Shown one piece after another: positions 16,528-24,548 of a stretch of 64,000 bases of DNA (positions within the stretch are counted from its first letter, which is position 1; the number at the start of each line of letters is the position of its first letter). The notes below the pieces were generated by a model. The model was not told the origin of the DNA. It saw nothing but the letters and a program-made list of their open reading frames with translations, and searched no databases. The position numbers were made by a program, and so were the translations under genes. The DNA is taken from contig OZ252023.1 in assembly GCA_965247425.1 (NCBI GenBank), forward strand, positions 1,302,001 to 1,366,000, given 5' to 3'. The stretch is from CAZOZZ01 sp965247425 (GTDB taxonomy: Bacteria; Acidobacteriota; Terriglobia; 20CM-2-55-15).

Positions 16528-16690
16528 ATGCAACCTGGTACGCAGCTTGGCCACTACGAGATCCAATCCGCCCTCGGCAAGGGTGGGATGGGTGAGGTGT
16601 GGCGTGCCCGCGACACAAAGCTGGGTCGTGAGGTTCGCTGCCGGAAGAGTTTGCCAAGGATGCTGATCGGCTGGCTGGGTTTGAACTAGG
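16528..16690 (+). pseudogene. Ser/Thr protein kinase, N-terminal fragment C
   Basis: MQPGTQLGHYEIQSALGKGG through GEVWRARDTKLGREV is in frame. A small deletion then removes the VAIKT segment, and LPEEFAKDADRLAGFEL is read in another frame up to GGTTTGAAC at about 16687. Beyond this there is no kinase sequence. The next gene, at 16806, is an oxidoreductase, so the promoter of this fragment could drive it. Confidence 0.8.
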
Positions 16691-16805
16691 CGTTGGATCG
16701 GACGGCGAATAGCGTCCGTCCTGCTGGCGGCAAGTGTCGCGCCGCCGGTGAATTTTTGACGTTCGGCGCTACTCAGTGCCTTAAGCAGCAAAGAAGGTAA
16801 GTCAA

Positions 16806-17837
16806 ATGAAAGCAACAGTCATACACGAATTTGGCGATTTCAACGCGCTCAAGCACGAAGACATCGAACGGCCAAGCCCAAGACCTGGCCATGTATTAGT
16901 CAAAGTACTCGCGGCTGGGGTCGAGCGTTTGGATCATTATATCCGTGAAGGATCAATCGTACCGGAACTGCCATTCCCTCACATACTAGGGGCAGATGCT
17001 GCTGGCGAGGTGGCTGATCTTGGAGAAGGAGTGACCGGCCTTGAAATCGGTGAGCGAGTGATTGTAGCTCCGGGATATCCGCAAAAAGAAGAAGAGACCA
17101 GTATTCGTCCTACAGTTACCGCCCCAAGCTTTGCCCTACCAGGTTTGCACATTTCAGGAACTTATACTCAGTTCATGGAAGTGCCTGCCTACGCCCTTAT
17201 CAAGGATGAAACTGGGCTAGAGCCCGAAGAGGTGGCCACATTCCCAGTGCCTTTAGCGACGGCTGTTCATTCTCTCAAGGGGATTGGCGAGGTGAAAGCT
17301 GGTGACAAGGTTCTGATTCATTCAGGCGCTTCCGGTTCTGGCAGCATGCAAATCCAGGTCGCTAAAGCATTGGGCGCAGATGTTGCTACGACTGTTCGCA
17401 GCGATACCAAGGGCGAATTTGCCAAAACGCTCGGTGCAGACCTTGTGATCAACACACGCAACGAGGACTTCGTCGAGCGCGTCAAGTCATGGACGGGCGG
17501 GGCCGGTGCTGATGTTGTGGTCGACAACTTGAGCGGAGATGTTTTGGCCAAGAGTATTGAAGCCACAAAGCCAATGGGCGTTGTTGTCGCCTTTGGCTTT
17601 TCGGCCGGTCCTGAAGTCACGTTCGACATTCGAAGCTTGTTCTTTGCTCAGAAAGAGCTACGCGGTTCCATGGCTAGCGATATTGAGGATCTCAACTGGG
17701 GACTGGAGCAAGTCCGTGTGGGTCGTATCAAGCCACTACTCGACCACGCGCTGCCGTTGAGCAAGGCGGCCGAGGCACACCGCCTGATCTCCATCGGCCA
17801 GGTCACTGGAAACCTCGTGTTACTACCGTGGACTTGA
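16806..17837 (+). CDS. Zinc-independent MDR-family oxidoreductase (quinone reductase-like)
   Basis: 343 residues. An N-terminal GroES-like domain (HVLVKVLAAGVERLDHYIRE, HILGADAAGEV) is followed by a Rossmann domain with the nucleotide-binding loop IHSGASGSGSMQIQVAKALG and the ALGADVATTVRSD segment. The Cys cluster of the structural zinc lobe of alcohol dehydrogenases is missing, as in zeta-crystallin/QOR-type quinone reductases that use NADPH. The ribosome-binding site is GAAGG. The gene sits between a kinase N-terminal fragment and a kinase C-terminal tail, with a DUF427 remnant and a peroxiredoxin-like gene behind it. This suggests a small oxidative-stress cassette. Confidence 0.85.
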   Translation: MKATVIHEFGDFNALKHEDIERPSPRPGHVLVKVLAAGVERLDHYIREGSIVPELPFPHILGADAAGEVADLGEGVTGLEIGERVIVAPGYPQKEEETSIRPTVTAPSFALPGLHISGTYTQFMEVPAYALIKDETGLEPEEVATFPVPLATAVHSLKGIGEVKAGDKVLIHSGASGSGSMQIQVAKALGADVATTVRSDTKGEFAKTLGADLVINTRNEDFVERVKSWTGGAGADVVVDNLSGDVLAKSIEATKPMGVVVAFGFSAGPEVTFDIRSLFFAQKELRGSMASDIEDLNWGLEQVRVGRIKPLLDHALPLSKAAEAHRLISIGQVTGNLVLLPWT

Positions 17838-17902
17838 CACCTTCGCCTGGTACGCGCATGCAACCGCCGCTGTAAACGACGCGGCTGCAACTCAGATACT
17901 GT

Positions 17903-18105
17903 GACGAGTTGCCCCTATAAAGGGGACGCGAATCACTACTCGATCAAGACCGGCGACAAACTGCACAAGGAACCTAGCTAGCGTGGTTCTACCGCTACCC
18001 CACGTCGACATGCTCAAGAATCCAAGGGCTTCTTGGCTTCCTTAACGAAAAGGTCGGCGTTTACGAGGATGACAAACTACTACCCCGACCAAAAACGCCG
18101 TGGTC
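17903..18105 (+). pseudogene. DUF427 domain protein, degraded remnant
   Basis: The phrase SCPYKGDANHYSIKTGDKLH (from about 17905) carries the CPYKG signature of DUF427 proteins. After a stop and a frame change the sequence continues with WFY..P and GFLAFLNEKVGVYEDDKL, the matching C-terminal part. The N-terminal half is absent, and at least two lesions make it non-functional. DUF427 function is unknown. The rest of 17838-18174 shows nothing else. Confidence 0.55.
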
Positions 18106-18174
18106 ATGAGAGTTATAGGGAATGAGGATTGTGAATAGGAACTTTACCGACCTGCGACTTATGGGGAGGTTTGT

Positions 18175-18660
18175 ATGAGACTGAATAATGGTGAACGACT
18201 TCCGAGTGTGAGCGGTCTTACTGGGGGCGGTGGGAGTTTGACCATCCCCGAAGATTTGAAACAAGAATGGAATGCTGTGCTTTTCTACCGGGGTCATTGG
18301 TGACGCTTCTGTAATCTGCAGTTCGCAGACTTCGGTGGACACCAGGAAGAGTTTAGAAAAGCAGATATCGGTATCGTGGCATTGTCGGTCGATAAAGAGG
18401 AAGACGCTCGAAAGATGGTTGATAACCACAAAATCGGATTTCCAGTCGTCTACGGGCTGGATGTGAGGAAAGAAGCCGAGAACATTGGTGCTTACTTTGA
18501 TAGCGAGAACGGTTACTTTCAACCAGCCAATTTTATTTTGCGCAATGAGAAAGTGGTCCAAGCAACATATTCCAGTGGTCCTTTAGGGCGCCTTCAGGCC
18601 CAACATGTACTAATGCTTGTAGGCCATTATCGCGAGGAAGAAAAAGCGCAGCAGAGTTGA
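18175..18660 (+). CDS. Peroxiredoxin-like protein, candidate selenoprotein (UGA at catalytic Cys position)
   Basis: Starting at the ATG at 18175 behind GGGGAGG, the frame is open except for a single TGA at 18301-18303 (codon 43), then continues for 118 codons. The surroundings read NAVLFYRGHW-[TGA]-RFCNLQ. AhpC/TSA-like proteins carry WCPFC or WCPYC here, so the TGA stands at the first catalytic Cys and Cys46 is preserved, giving a UxxC motif. Downstream, IGIVALSVDKEEDARKMV and IGFPVVYGLDV are conserved redoxin features. A hairpin of bacterial SECIS type begins 11 nt after the TGA. A Cys codon becomes TGA only by transversion, which makes a simple nonsense mutation somewhat less likely. The alternative is a pseudogene, given the decayed neighbourhood. 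Confidence 0.65.
18304..18329 (+). promoter_or_regulatory. Candidate bacterial SECIS element
   Basis: After the TGA at 18301-18303 come 11 nt, then stem TCTGC (18315-18319), loop AGTTC (18320-18324) and stem GCAGA (18325-18329). The 5-bp stem is perfect and the loop contains the GU that SelB recognises in known bacterial SECIS elements. Spacing and size resemble the upper hairpin of E. coli fdhF. A weak lower stem between CTTCTG and CGGTGG can also be drawn. Confidence 0.5.
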
Positions 18661-18713
18661 CTTTCGTCGAGAATTGGTTCGCCGAACTCGAACGCCTCGT
18701 GCCGGTGCCGTAG
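18657..18713 (+). pseudogene. Ser/Thr kinase C-terminal tail remnant
   Basis: LTFVENWFAELERLVPVP followed by TAG is a very short piece of a kinase-TolB C terminus, overlapping the stop of the peroxiredoxin-like gene. Together with the N-terminal fragment at 16528 it brackets the oxidoreductase, DUF427 and peroxiredoxin block. Nothing was recognised between 18714 and 18871. Confidence 0.5.
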
Positions 18714-18871
18714 TTTTTCGTGGTCAACTCCCGATAAATCATCTTGTCGGACGTTGACCTTTCCAAAGTAGAGAAAGAGTCGTTCATTTCTTCGATTTTG
18801 GATGGAATTGGACCGGCAACTAAGGCCCCCAGCCTTCCGAGGATCAACCCAGCAATTCCAGTTTGATGTAT

Positions 18872-18877
18872 TGTCGC
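18872..18877. repeat. 6-bp target duplication TGTCGC of element copy 2 (left copy)
   Basis: TGTCGC at 18872-18877 is repeated at 21365-21370, immediately outside the other end of element copy 2. In element orientation it reads GCGACA. Confidence 0.8.
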
Positions 18878-19220
18878 TAGCGTTCATCGGAAGTGCTGCG
18901 GCGCGAGACTGCACAGGACGGGCGAAAATGTGAACCCGCAGCAGTTCGGATAACAAGACTAGAAGGAAGGCGCTGGCTGTTTGCGGCGGACGCGGTGGGC
19001 TATGCAGAAAGTAGGGGAAGGAGGCCGGATCTGGAGCCCGTTAGGTGGTGCGGAACGGGACCTGCGGTCGATGACCGCGTCGATGGTGCGAATCGGAATG
19101 CGTTTAGGTCGGCGGATTGGTGGGCTGGAAGGACGGGATCTAACGGGATTTTGGGGTAGAGGCAGACTCCGGCGCGGACGTGTCTGAAGCACACGTCGGT
19201 ATTCGGGATGTGAAGTCGGA

Positions 19221-20387
19221 TCAGGACGTATCGCATAGGAATGTGAGCCTCGCTAGTTGCTGGGCGGTGAAGCGTTGGATGAGAGTCATCGGTCCCTGAC
19301 AGTGAGGACAGGACCAGGAGGAGTCCGACGAGGTTGTGGGGTCCGGTTCGTCGATGGGTACCGTATCGAGAAGTCGGCGGCAGAGAGCAAACGAGTCGCT
19401 TCGTCGGTAGTTGGCCATGAATCCGAAGTGGCGGATGCGAACGAAGCCTTTTGGTAGAACGTGTAACAAGAACCGCCGGATGAACTCGTCTGCGGCGAGT
19501 GACATGATGCGGCTCTTGTTGTCATGACGATAATCCCGCCAACGGAACTGAACCTGGTTCCGGTCAAACGAGACTAATCGATGATTGGAGATGGCGACCC
19601 GATGGGTGTAGCGGCCCAGGTAGCGGAGCACCTGCTCGGGCCCCCCAAAGGGACGTTTGATGTAGACGATCCATTTGCGGGAATGCATTTGGCGACGGAA
19701 CCGAGCGAAGTGTTTAGGTTCACCCAGGTGTCGAATCGATCCGGACAGTTCGATCGAACCGCTGGCGATGGCGCGACCGAGTCCCTCTAGAAACTTGCCA
19801 CGGAAGACTCGGGCGAGCACGTGCTTTGGCAGGAAGAAGCGTGGAGAGCCTGGAATCCATCGGGACTGATCCGGAGCCAGTCCGCCAGCCGGTACGACAC
19901 AATGGATGTGGGGATGGAACTCCAGGTTCTGCCCCCAGGTATGGAGGATGCCGAAGAATCCGATCCGGGCACCGAGTCGTTTCGGATTGGCCGCCACCTC
20001 GAGCAAGGTGTCGGCGACCGAGCGAAACAGCAGGCTGTAGAGTGCGGCGGGGTTCTGGAAGAAAAACGGATGGAACTGGTGCGGGACGGTAAACACGACG
20101 TGGAAGTAGGGGCTGGGTAGGAGTTCAGCTTGCCGCGCTTGGAGCCAGCGTCGTCGGGCCTGGGCCTGACACTTTGGACAATGGCGGTTGCGACAGGAGT
20201 TGAACGAGATTCCGGACTCCCGGCCACAATCCCCACAGCGGTCGATGTGACCGCCCATGGCCGCGGTACGACAGTTGATGATCGCGCGCAGGACTTTGTG
20301 TTTCTGAATACCGAGGCGGTGATGTCGGAGGAAACCGCGAACCCGAGCGCGAAAGATGTCGGCCACCTCCACGGTGGGCCGGTTCAT
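19221..20387 (-). CDS. IS91-family HUH transposase (copy 2)
   Basis: 388 residues from the ATG at 20387, which overlaps the recombinase stop as ATGA. The frame is open further upstream, but that part is antisense-like shadow of the recombinase. Features: zinc region CGDCGRE and CRNRHCPKCQ, HUH motif HPHIHCVVPAGG, double-Tyr motif YLGRYTHR, and a C-terminal SWSCPHCQG. It is nearly identical to the transposase of copy 3. Homologues nick single-stranded DNA through the tyrosines during rolling-circle transposition. Confidence 0.93.
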   Translation of the reverse strand: MNRPTVEVADIFRARVRGFLRHHRLGIQKHKVLRAIINCRTAAMGGHIDRCGDCGRESGISFNSCRNRHCPKCQAQARRRWLQARQAELLPSPYFHVVFTVPHQFHPFFFQNPAALYSLLFRSVADTLLEVAANPKRLGARIGFFGILHTWGQNLEFHPHIHCVVPAGGLAPDQSRWIPGSPRFFLPKHVLARVFRGKFLEGLGRAIASGSIELSGSIRHLGEPKHFARFRRQMHSRKWIVYIKRPFGGPEQVLRYLGRYTHRVAISNHRLVSFDRNQVQFRWRDYRHDNKSRIMSLAADEFIRRFLLHVLPKGFVRIRHFGFMANYRRSDSFALCRRLLDTVPIDEPDPTTSSDSSWSCPHCQGPMTLIQRFTAQQLARLTFLCDTS

Positions 20388-21274
20388 TCGCCTTTCGGCT
20401 TTCTTAAACGGGGAGACGGGCCCAGATCGGGAACCGAAAGAGAGTCCACCGGGTTCACCACCCGCTGCATGTGCGCCTGGGACAGATGCAGGTAGAGGCT
20501 TGTGGATTCCAGATCGACATGACCGAGCAGGAGCTGGATGGTTCGCAGATCCGTTCCCCGCTCCAGCAGGTGAGTGGCCCAGCTGTGGCGGAGCGTATGC
20601 GGAGATATTTTCTTTTTGATGCCGGCACGTTGGGCGGCCTGTTGAACCGCATACCACACCGTCTTCGGGTCGATGGGTTTTCCAGGGCGGGTGCGGAGCA
20701 AACTGGGGAACAAGTACTCTCCGGGCTTGCGCCAGCGCCAGTAGTCCCTGAGGACTTCCAGCAACTTCGGCGACAGCGTCACGTCGCGATCGCGATCGCC
20801 TTTCCCCTCCCTCACATGGACCACCATGCGTTCGCTGTCGATGTCTTCGACCTTCAGACGACACAGTTCGCCCCGCCGCAGTCCTGTGGAATACAAGGTC
20901 ATCAGGATGACGAAGTGATAGGAGCTGTTGGCTGAGGCCAACAGTCGGGACACTTCCTCTTCGCTCAGAATCGTGGGCAAACGGAACGGTTGCTTGGGAT
21001 AGACCAGATCGACCTGCCGGTAGGGTCGGCCAAGCACCTTCACGAAGAAAAACCGAAGTGCGGCGATCCGTCCGATGATGCTGCCTACCGCCAGTTTCCG
21101 ATCGTGCAGCAGATGCAGCTGGTACCGCCGCATGTCTTCCTGTTTGAGCTTGTCGGGCGACTTACCGAAGTAGCGGGAAAAGTTTTCGACCGTGAGCAGG
21201 TATACCCGGGTGGTCTCGGGTGAGTAGTTCCGGCGCTGGAGTTCCTCCAGCATCCGCTTTCGTAGTTTCGACAT
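20384..21274 (-). CDS. Tyrosine recombinase of element copy 2
   Basis: 296 residues when started at the ATG at 21274 (MSKLRKRMLEELQRRNYS), which aligns with the start of the copy 1 gene; a GTG 21 nt upstream is possible. The N-terminal SAM-like core-binding domain is followed by the catalytic residues: Arg in LRRGELCRL, HTLRHS, LLGHVDLES and Tyr in TSLYLHLS. All are present, so the enzyme should be active. It lies upstream of the transposase with overlapping stop and start. Its start is preceded by a hairpin that includes the ribosome-binding site. Confidence 0.92.
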   Translation of the reverse strand: MSKLRKRMLEELQRRNYSPETTRVYLLTVENFSRYFGKSPDKLKQEDMRRYQLHLLHDRKLAVGSIIGRIAALRFFFVKVLGRPYRQVDLVYPKQPFRLPTILSEEEVSRLLASANSSYHFVILMTLYSTGLRRGELCRLKVEDIDSERMVVHVREGKGDRDRDVTLSPKLLEVLRDYWRWRKPGEYLFPSLLRTRPGKPIDPKTVWYAVQQAAQRAGIKKKISPHTLRHSWATHLLERGTDLRTIQLLLGHVDLESTSLYLHLSQAHMQRVVNPVDSLSVPDLGPSPRLRKPKGE

Positions 21275-21295
21275 GTGAGCCTCCTTGAGGCTCAC
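21275..21295 (-). promoter_or_regulatory. Hairpin holding the recombinase ribosome-binding site (copy 2)
   Basis: On the minus strand GTGAGCCTC, AAG and GAGGCTCAC form a perfect 9-bp stem ending at the ATG. The AAGGAGG ribosome-binding site spans loop and stem, so ribosome access would require melting. The role corresponds to the hairpin at 809-840 although the sequence differs. Confidence 0.6.
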
Positions 21296-21463
21296 ACTCT
21301 ATGGGACCGCATTACTCTTCAGTCAGCACACGCGTAGCGTCCGCCGCGCCAGCGGCTTCGTTCTTGTCGCCATCACGGACATGTGGAAAAGACCGGCCAT
21401 CGCCTCGGTCCGACTACAGGCAGATGGAAGAGTAGGCGGTTTTACGACCGAGTGACTGATTGA

Positions 21464-21492
21464 TTGCTTCCACCCCCTCCCTTCCGTAATAC
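21464..21492 (+). promoter_or_regulatory. Promoter D of the kinase-leader family
   Basis: TTGCTT (21464-21469), 17 nt, TAATAC (21487-21492). It is diverged from A-C but keeps the same layout, including AGTAGGCGGT upstream and TTTTCACG downstream. It lies between element copies 2 and 3 and could drive 21532-22077. Confidence 0.55.
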
Positions 21493-21531
21493 TTAGCCAG
21501 CTTTTCACGATTCGTTTCGACAGACAAAGGT

Positions 21532-21675
21532 ATGCAACCTGGCACGCAGCTTGGGCACTACGAGATCGTTTCCGCCCTCGGCAGGGGCGGCATGGGCGAA
21601 GTGTGGCGCGCGCGGGCCTCTAAGCTCGGGCGCGAGGTCGACATCAAGACCCTTCCCGAAGAGTTCGCACAATGA
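21532..21675 (+). pseudogene. Ser/Thr protein kinase, N-terminal fragment D
   Basis: 47 codons: MQPGTQLGHYEIVSALGRGG through KTLPEEFAQ and TGA. The VAIK lysine context reads VDIK. The stop overlaps the ATG of the next frame as ATGA, so the fragment could act as a translated leader for the membrane gene. Everything after the beta-3 strand is missing. Confidence 0.8.
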
Positions 21676-22077
21676 GTGAAGACAATCCAACAAGGTTGAG
21701 AATAATAGCTTCTGCCTTGGCCGTGGTATACGTAATGACGTTCTTGAGTGGTTTTCTGCAGGACACCCAATACAATTTTGTCAATTACATCTTCTTTTCC
21801 CTCCTATTTCATAGGAGGGATTGGTTTGATGAGTGTGACTGTCAAATCAGAGGCAACCGGAATGCCAAGGGGATTTTTGTTTCTGACGGGAATCACCACA
21901 ACACTGCTGCTCATATTCTTTATCGGTTACGAATGGTTCAGGCTTAACGGTTATGGGGATCTTGAAGTTTCCGTAGAAGCCCTCCTTTATGGGACGACTT
22001 TGTTCTTTTGGGTTGGAGTAATTGGAAGCCTGGTTTTGATTAGGAGACCAAAAGGTCTCGATTCCTCCCAATCTTGA
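21672..22077 (+). pseudogene. Small membrane protein, probably frameshifted
   Basis: The frame from 21672 gives SALAVVYVMTFLSGFL and NYIFFSLLF. At about 21815 the hydrophobic run continues in the next frame as FIGGIGLMSV and then FLFLTGITTTLLLIFFIG and LFFWVGVIGSLVLI, ending at 22077. Together they make a four-span protein of about 135 residues. A GGAGGG before an ATG at 21829 means the second part could also be translated alone. No family recognised. It replaces the body of kinase fragment D. Confidence 0.5.
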
Positions 22078-22127
22078 AAATCCCGGTACTCGCCGGAGTG
22101 TTCGCGCCGTTATCCCAACTCCCGATA

Positions 22128-22133
22128 AGTCGC
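22128..22133. repeat. 6-bp target duplication AGTCGC of element copy 3 (left copy)
   Basis: AGTCGC at 22128-22133 is repeated at 24619-24624 outside the other end of element copy 3. In element orientation it reads GCGACT, sharing GCG with the other two target repeats. Confidence 0.8.
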
Positions 22134-22476
22134 TAGCGTTCATCGGAAGTGCTGCGGCGCGAGACTGCACAGGACGGGCCAAAATGTGAACCCGCAGCAG
22201 TTCGGATAACAAGACTTGAAGGAAGGCGCTGGCTGTTTGCGGCGGACGCGGTGGGCTATGGAGAAAGTAGGGGCAACGGGCCGGATCTGGAGGCCGTTAG
22301 GGGGTGAGGAAGGGTACCGGCAGTTGATGACGGCGTCGATGGTGTGAATCGGAATGCGTTTGGGTCGGCGGATTGGTGTGTTGGAAGGACGGGATCTAAC
22401 GGGATATTTGGGTAGAGGCAGACTCCGGCGCGGCCGTGTCTGAACGACACGTCGGTATTCGGGTTGTGAAGTCGGA

Positions 22477-23640
22477 TCAGGACGTATCGCATATGAATGT
22501 GAGCCTCGCTAGTTGCTGGGCGGTGAAGCGTTGAATGAGAGTCATCGGTCCCTGACAGTGTGGACAGGACCAGGAGGAGTTCGACGAGGTCGTTTCGTCC
22601 GGTTCGACGGGTACCGCATGGAGAAGCCGGCGGCAGAGAGCGAACGAGTCGCTTCGTCGGTAGTTGGCCATGAATCCGAAGTGGCGGATGCGAACGAAAC
22701 CTTTTGGTAGAACGTGTAACAAGAACCGCCGGATGAACTCATCTGCGGCGAGTGTCATGATGCGGCTCTTGTTGCCATGACGATAATCCCGCCAACGGAA
22801 CTGAACCTGGTTCCGGTCAAACGAGACTAATCGATGATTGGAGATGGCGACCCGATGGGTGTAGCGGCCCAGGTAGCGGAGCACGTGCCCGGGACCCCCA
22901 AAGGGACGTTTGATGTAGACGACCCATTTGCGGGAATGCATTTGGCGACGGAACCGACCGAAGTGTTTAGGTTCACCCAGGTGTCGAATCGATCCGGACA
23001 GTTCGATCGAACCGTTGGCGATGGCGCGACCGAGTCCATCCAGAAACTTGCCACGGAAGACTCGGGCGAGCACCTGCTTGGGCAGGAAGAAGCGTGGAGA
23101 GCCTGGAATCCAACGGGACTGATCCGGAGCCAGTCCGCCAGCCGGTACGACACAATGGATGTGGGGATGGAACTGCAGGTTCTGACTCCAGGTATGCAGG
23201 ATGCCGAAGAAACCGATCCGTGCGCCGAGTCGCTTGGGATTGGCGGCAACTTCCATCAACGTATCGGCCACGCTGCGAAACAGCAGGGTATAGAGTGCGG
23301 CCGGGTGCTGGAAGAAGAATGGGTGGAACTGGTGGGGGAGAGTGAACACAACGTGGAAGTAGGGGCTGGGCAGGAGTTCCGCTTGCCGCGCTTGGAGCCA
23401 ACGTCGTCGGGCCTGGGTCTGACACTTTGGACAATGGCGGTTGCGATAGGAGTTGAACGAGATTCCGGATTCACGACCGCACTTGCCACACCGGTCGATG
23501 TGACCGCCCATCGCAGCGGTGCGACAGTGCATGATCGCGCGCAGGACTTTGTGTTTCTGAATACCGAGGCGGTGATGTCGGAGGAAACCGCGAACCCGAA
23601 CGCGAAAGATGTCGGCCACCTCCACGGTGGGTCGGTTCAT
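22477..23640 (-). CDS. IS91-family HUH transposase (copy 3)
   Basis: 387 residues from the ATG at 23640 overlapping the recombinase stop. Zinc-binding CGKCGRE and CPKCQTQARR, HUH motif HPHIHCVVPAGG and YLGRYTHR are all present. Differences from copy 2 are single substitutions plus one residue fewer near the C terminus, so both copies probably encode active enzymes. Confidence 0.93.
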   Translation of the reverse strand: MNRPTVEVADIFRVRVRGFLRHHRLGIQKHKVLRAIMHCRTAAMGGHIDRCGKCGRESGISFNSYRNRHCPKCQTQARRRWLQARQAELLPSPYFHVVFTLPHQFHPFFFQHPAALYTLLFRSVADTLMEVAANPKRLGARIGFFGILHTWSQNLQFHPHIHCVVPAGGLAPDQSRWIPGSPRFFLPKQVLARVFRGKFLDGLGRAIANGSIELSGSIRHLGEPKHFGRFRRQMHSRKWVVYIKRPFGGPGHVLRYLGRYTHRVAISNHRLVSFDRNQVQFRWRDYRHGNKSRIMTLAADEFIRRFLLHVLPKGFVRIRHFGFMANYRRSDSFALCRRLLHAVPVEPDETTSSNSSWSCPHCQGPMTLIQRFTAQQLARLTFICDTS

Positions 23641-24527
23641 TCGCCTTTCGGCTTTCTCAAACGGGGAGACGGTCCCAGATCGGGAACCGATAGAGAGTCG
23701 ACCGGGTTCACTACCCCCTGCATGTGCGCCTGGGACAGATGCAGGTAGATGCTTGTGGATTCCAGATCGACATGACCCAGCAGGAGCTGGATGGTTCTCA
23801 GATCCGTTCCCCGCTCTAGCAGGTGAGTGGCCCAGCTGTGACGCAGAGTGTGCGGCGAAATCTTCTTTTCGATGCCGGCACGCAGGGCGGCCTGTTGGAC
23901 GGCATACCACACCGTCTTCGGGGTGATGGGTTTTCCCGGACGGGTCCGGAGCAAACTGGGGAACAAATACTCCCCGGGTTTGCGCCAACGCCAGTAGTCA
24001 CGCAGGACTTCCAGCAGTTTCGGCGACAGCGTCACGTCGCGATCGCGATTGCCTTTCCCCTGCCTCACATGGATCACCATGCATTCGCTGTCGACGTCTT
24101 CGACCTTTAGACGACACAACTCGGCCCGCCGCAGTCCCGTCGAATACAAGGTTATCAGGATGACGAAGTGATAGGAGCTGTTAGCCGAGGCCAACAGTCG
24201 TGCCACTTCCTCTTCGCTCAGAATCGTGGGCAACCGGGACGGCTGTTTCGGATAGACCAGATCGATCTGGCGATACGGTCTGCGAAGCACCTTCACGAAG
24301 AAAAACCGGAGTGCGGCGATCCGTGCGATGATGCTGCCTACCGCCAGTTTCCGATCGTGCAGCAGATGCAGCTGGTACCGCCGCATGTCTTCCTGTCCGA
24401 GCTTGTCGGGCGACTTGTCGAAGTAGCGGGAAAAGTCTTCGACCGTGTAAAGGTACGGCCGGATGGTCTCGGGTGAGTAGTTCCGGCGCTGGAGTTCCTC
24501 CAGCATCCGCTGTCGTAGTTTCGTCAT
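23637..24527 (-). CDS. Tyrosine recombinase of element copy 3
   Basis: 296 residues from the ATG at 24527 (MTKLRQRMLEELQRRNYS). Catalytic Arg in LRRAELCRL, HTLRHS, LLGHVDLES and Tyr in TSIYLHLS are present. It is highly similar to copy 2 with conservative substitutions, which suggests selection on the protein rather than fresh duplication. Translation is coupled to the transposase by ATGA. Confidence 0.92.
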   Translation of the reverse strand: MTKLRQRMLEELQRRNYSPETIRPYLYTVEDFSRYFDKSPDKLGQEDMRRYQLHLLHDRKLAVGSIIARIAALRFFFVKVLRRPYRQIDLVYPKQPSRLPTILSEEEVARLLASANSSYHFVILITLYSTGLRRAELCRLKVEDVDSECMVIHVRQGKGNRDRDVTLSPKLLEVLRDYWRWRKPGEYLFPSLLRTRPGKPITPKTVWYAVQQAALRAGIEKKISPHTLRHSWATHLLERGTDLRTIQLLLGHVDLESTSIYLHLSQAHMQGVVNPVDSLSVPDLGPSPRLRKPKGE

Positions 24528-24548
24528 GTGAGCCTCCTTGAGGCTCAC
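24528..24548 (-). promoter_or_regulatory. Hairpin holding the recombinase ribosome-binding site (copy 3)
   Basis: Identical to the 21275-21295 hairpin: GTGAGCCTC, loop AAG, GAGGCTCAC, ending at the ATG. Confidence 0.6.

Larger units (their letters stand above)
18878..21364 (-). mobile_element. Composite tyrosine-recombinase / IS91-type element, copy 2
   Basis: The element is oriented leftward, from AGAACGAAGC (complement of 21355-21364) to the CTA end at 18878. It carries an intact recombinase gene and an intact transposase gene with an ATGA overlap, and about 340 bp of noncoding sequence with the subterminal hairpin at its left end. It is almost identical to copy 3 (22134-24618) throughout, while the flanks differ. 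Intact genes and an intact 6-bp flanking repeat point to recent activity. Confidence 0.9.

Noticed and set aside
16688..16800. Integron attC site between kinase fragment C and the oxidoreductase
   Set aside because: Only a GTTGGAT heptamer and a short hairpin fit. The matching inverse core and the conserved attC geometry are missing, and no integron integrase is present.
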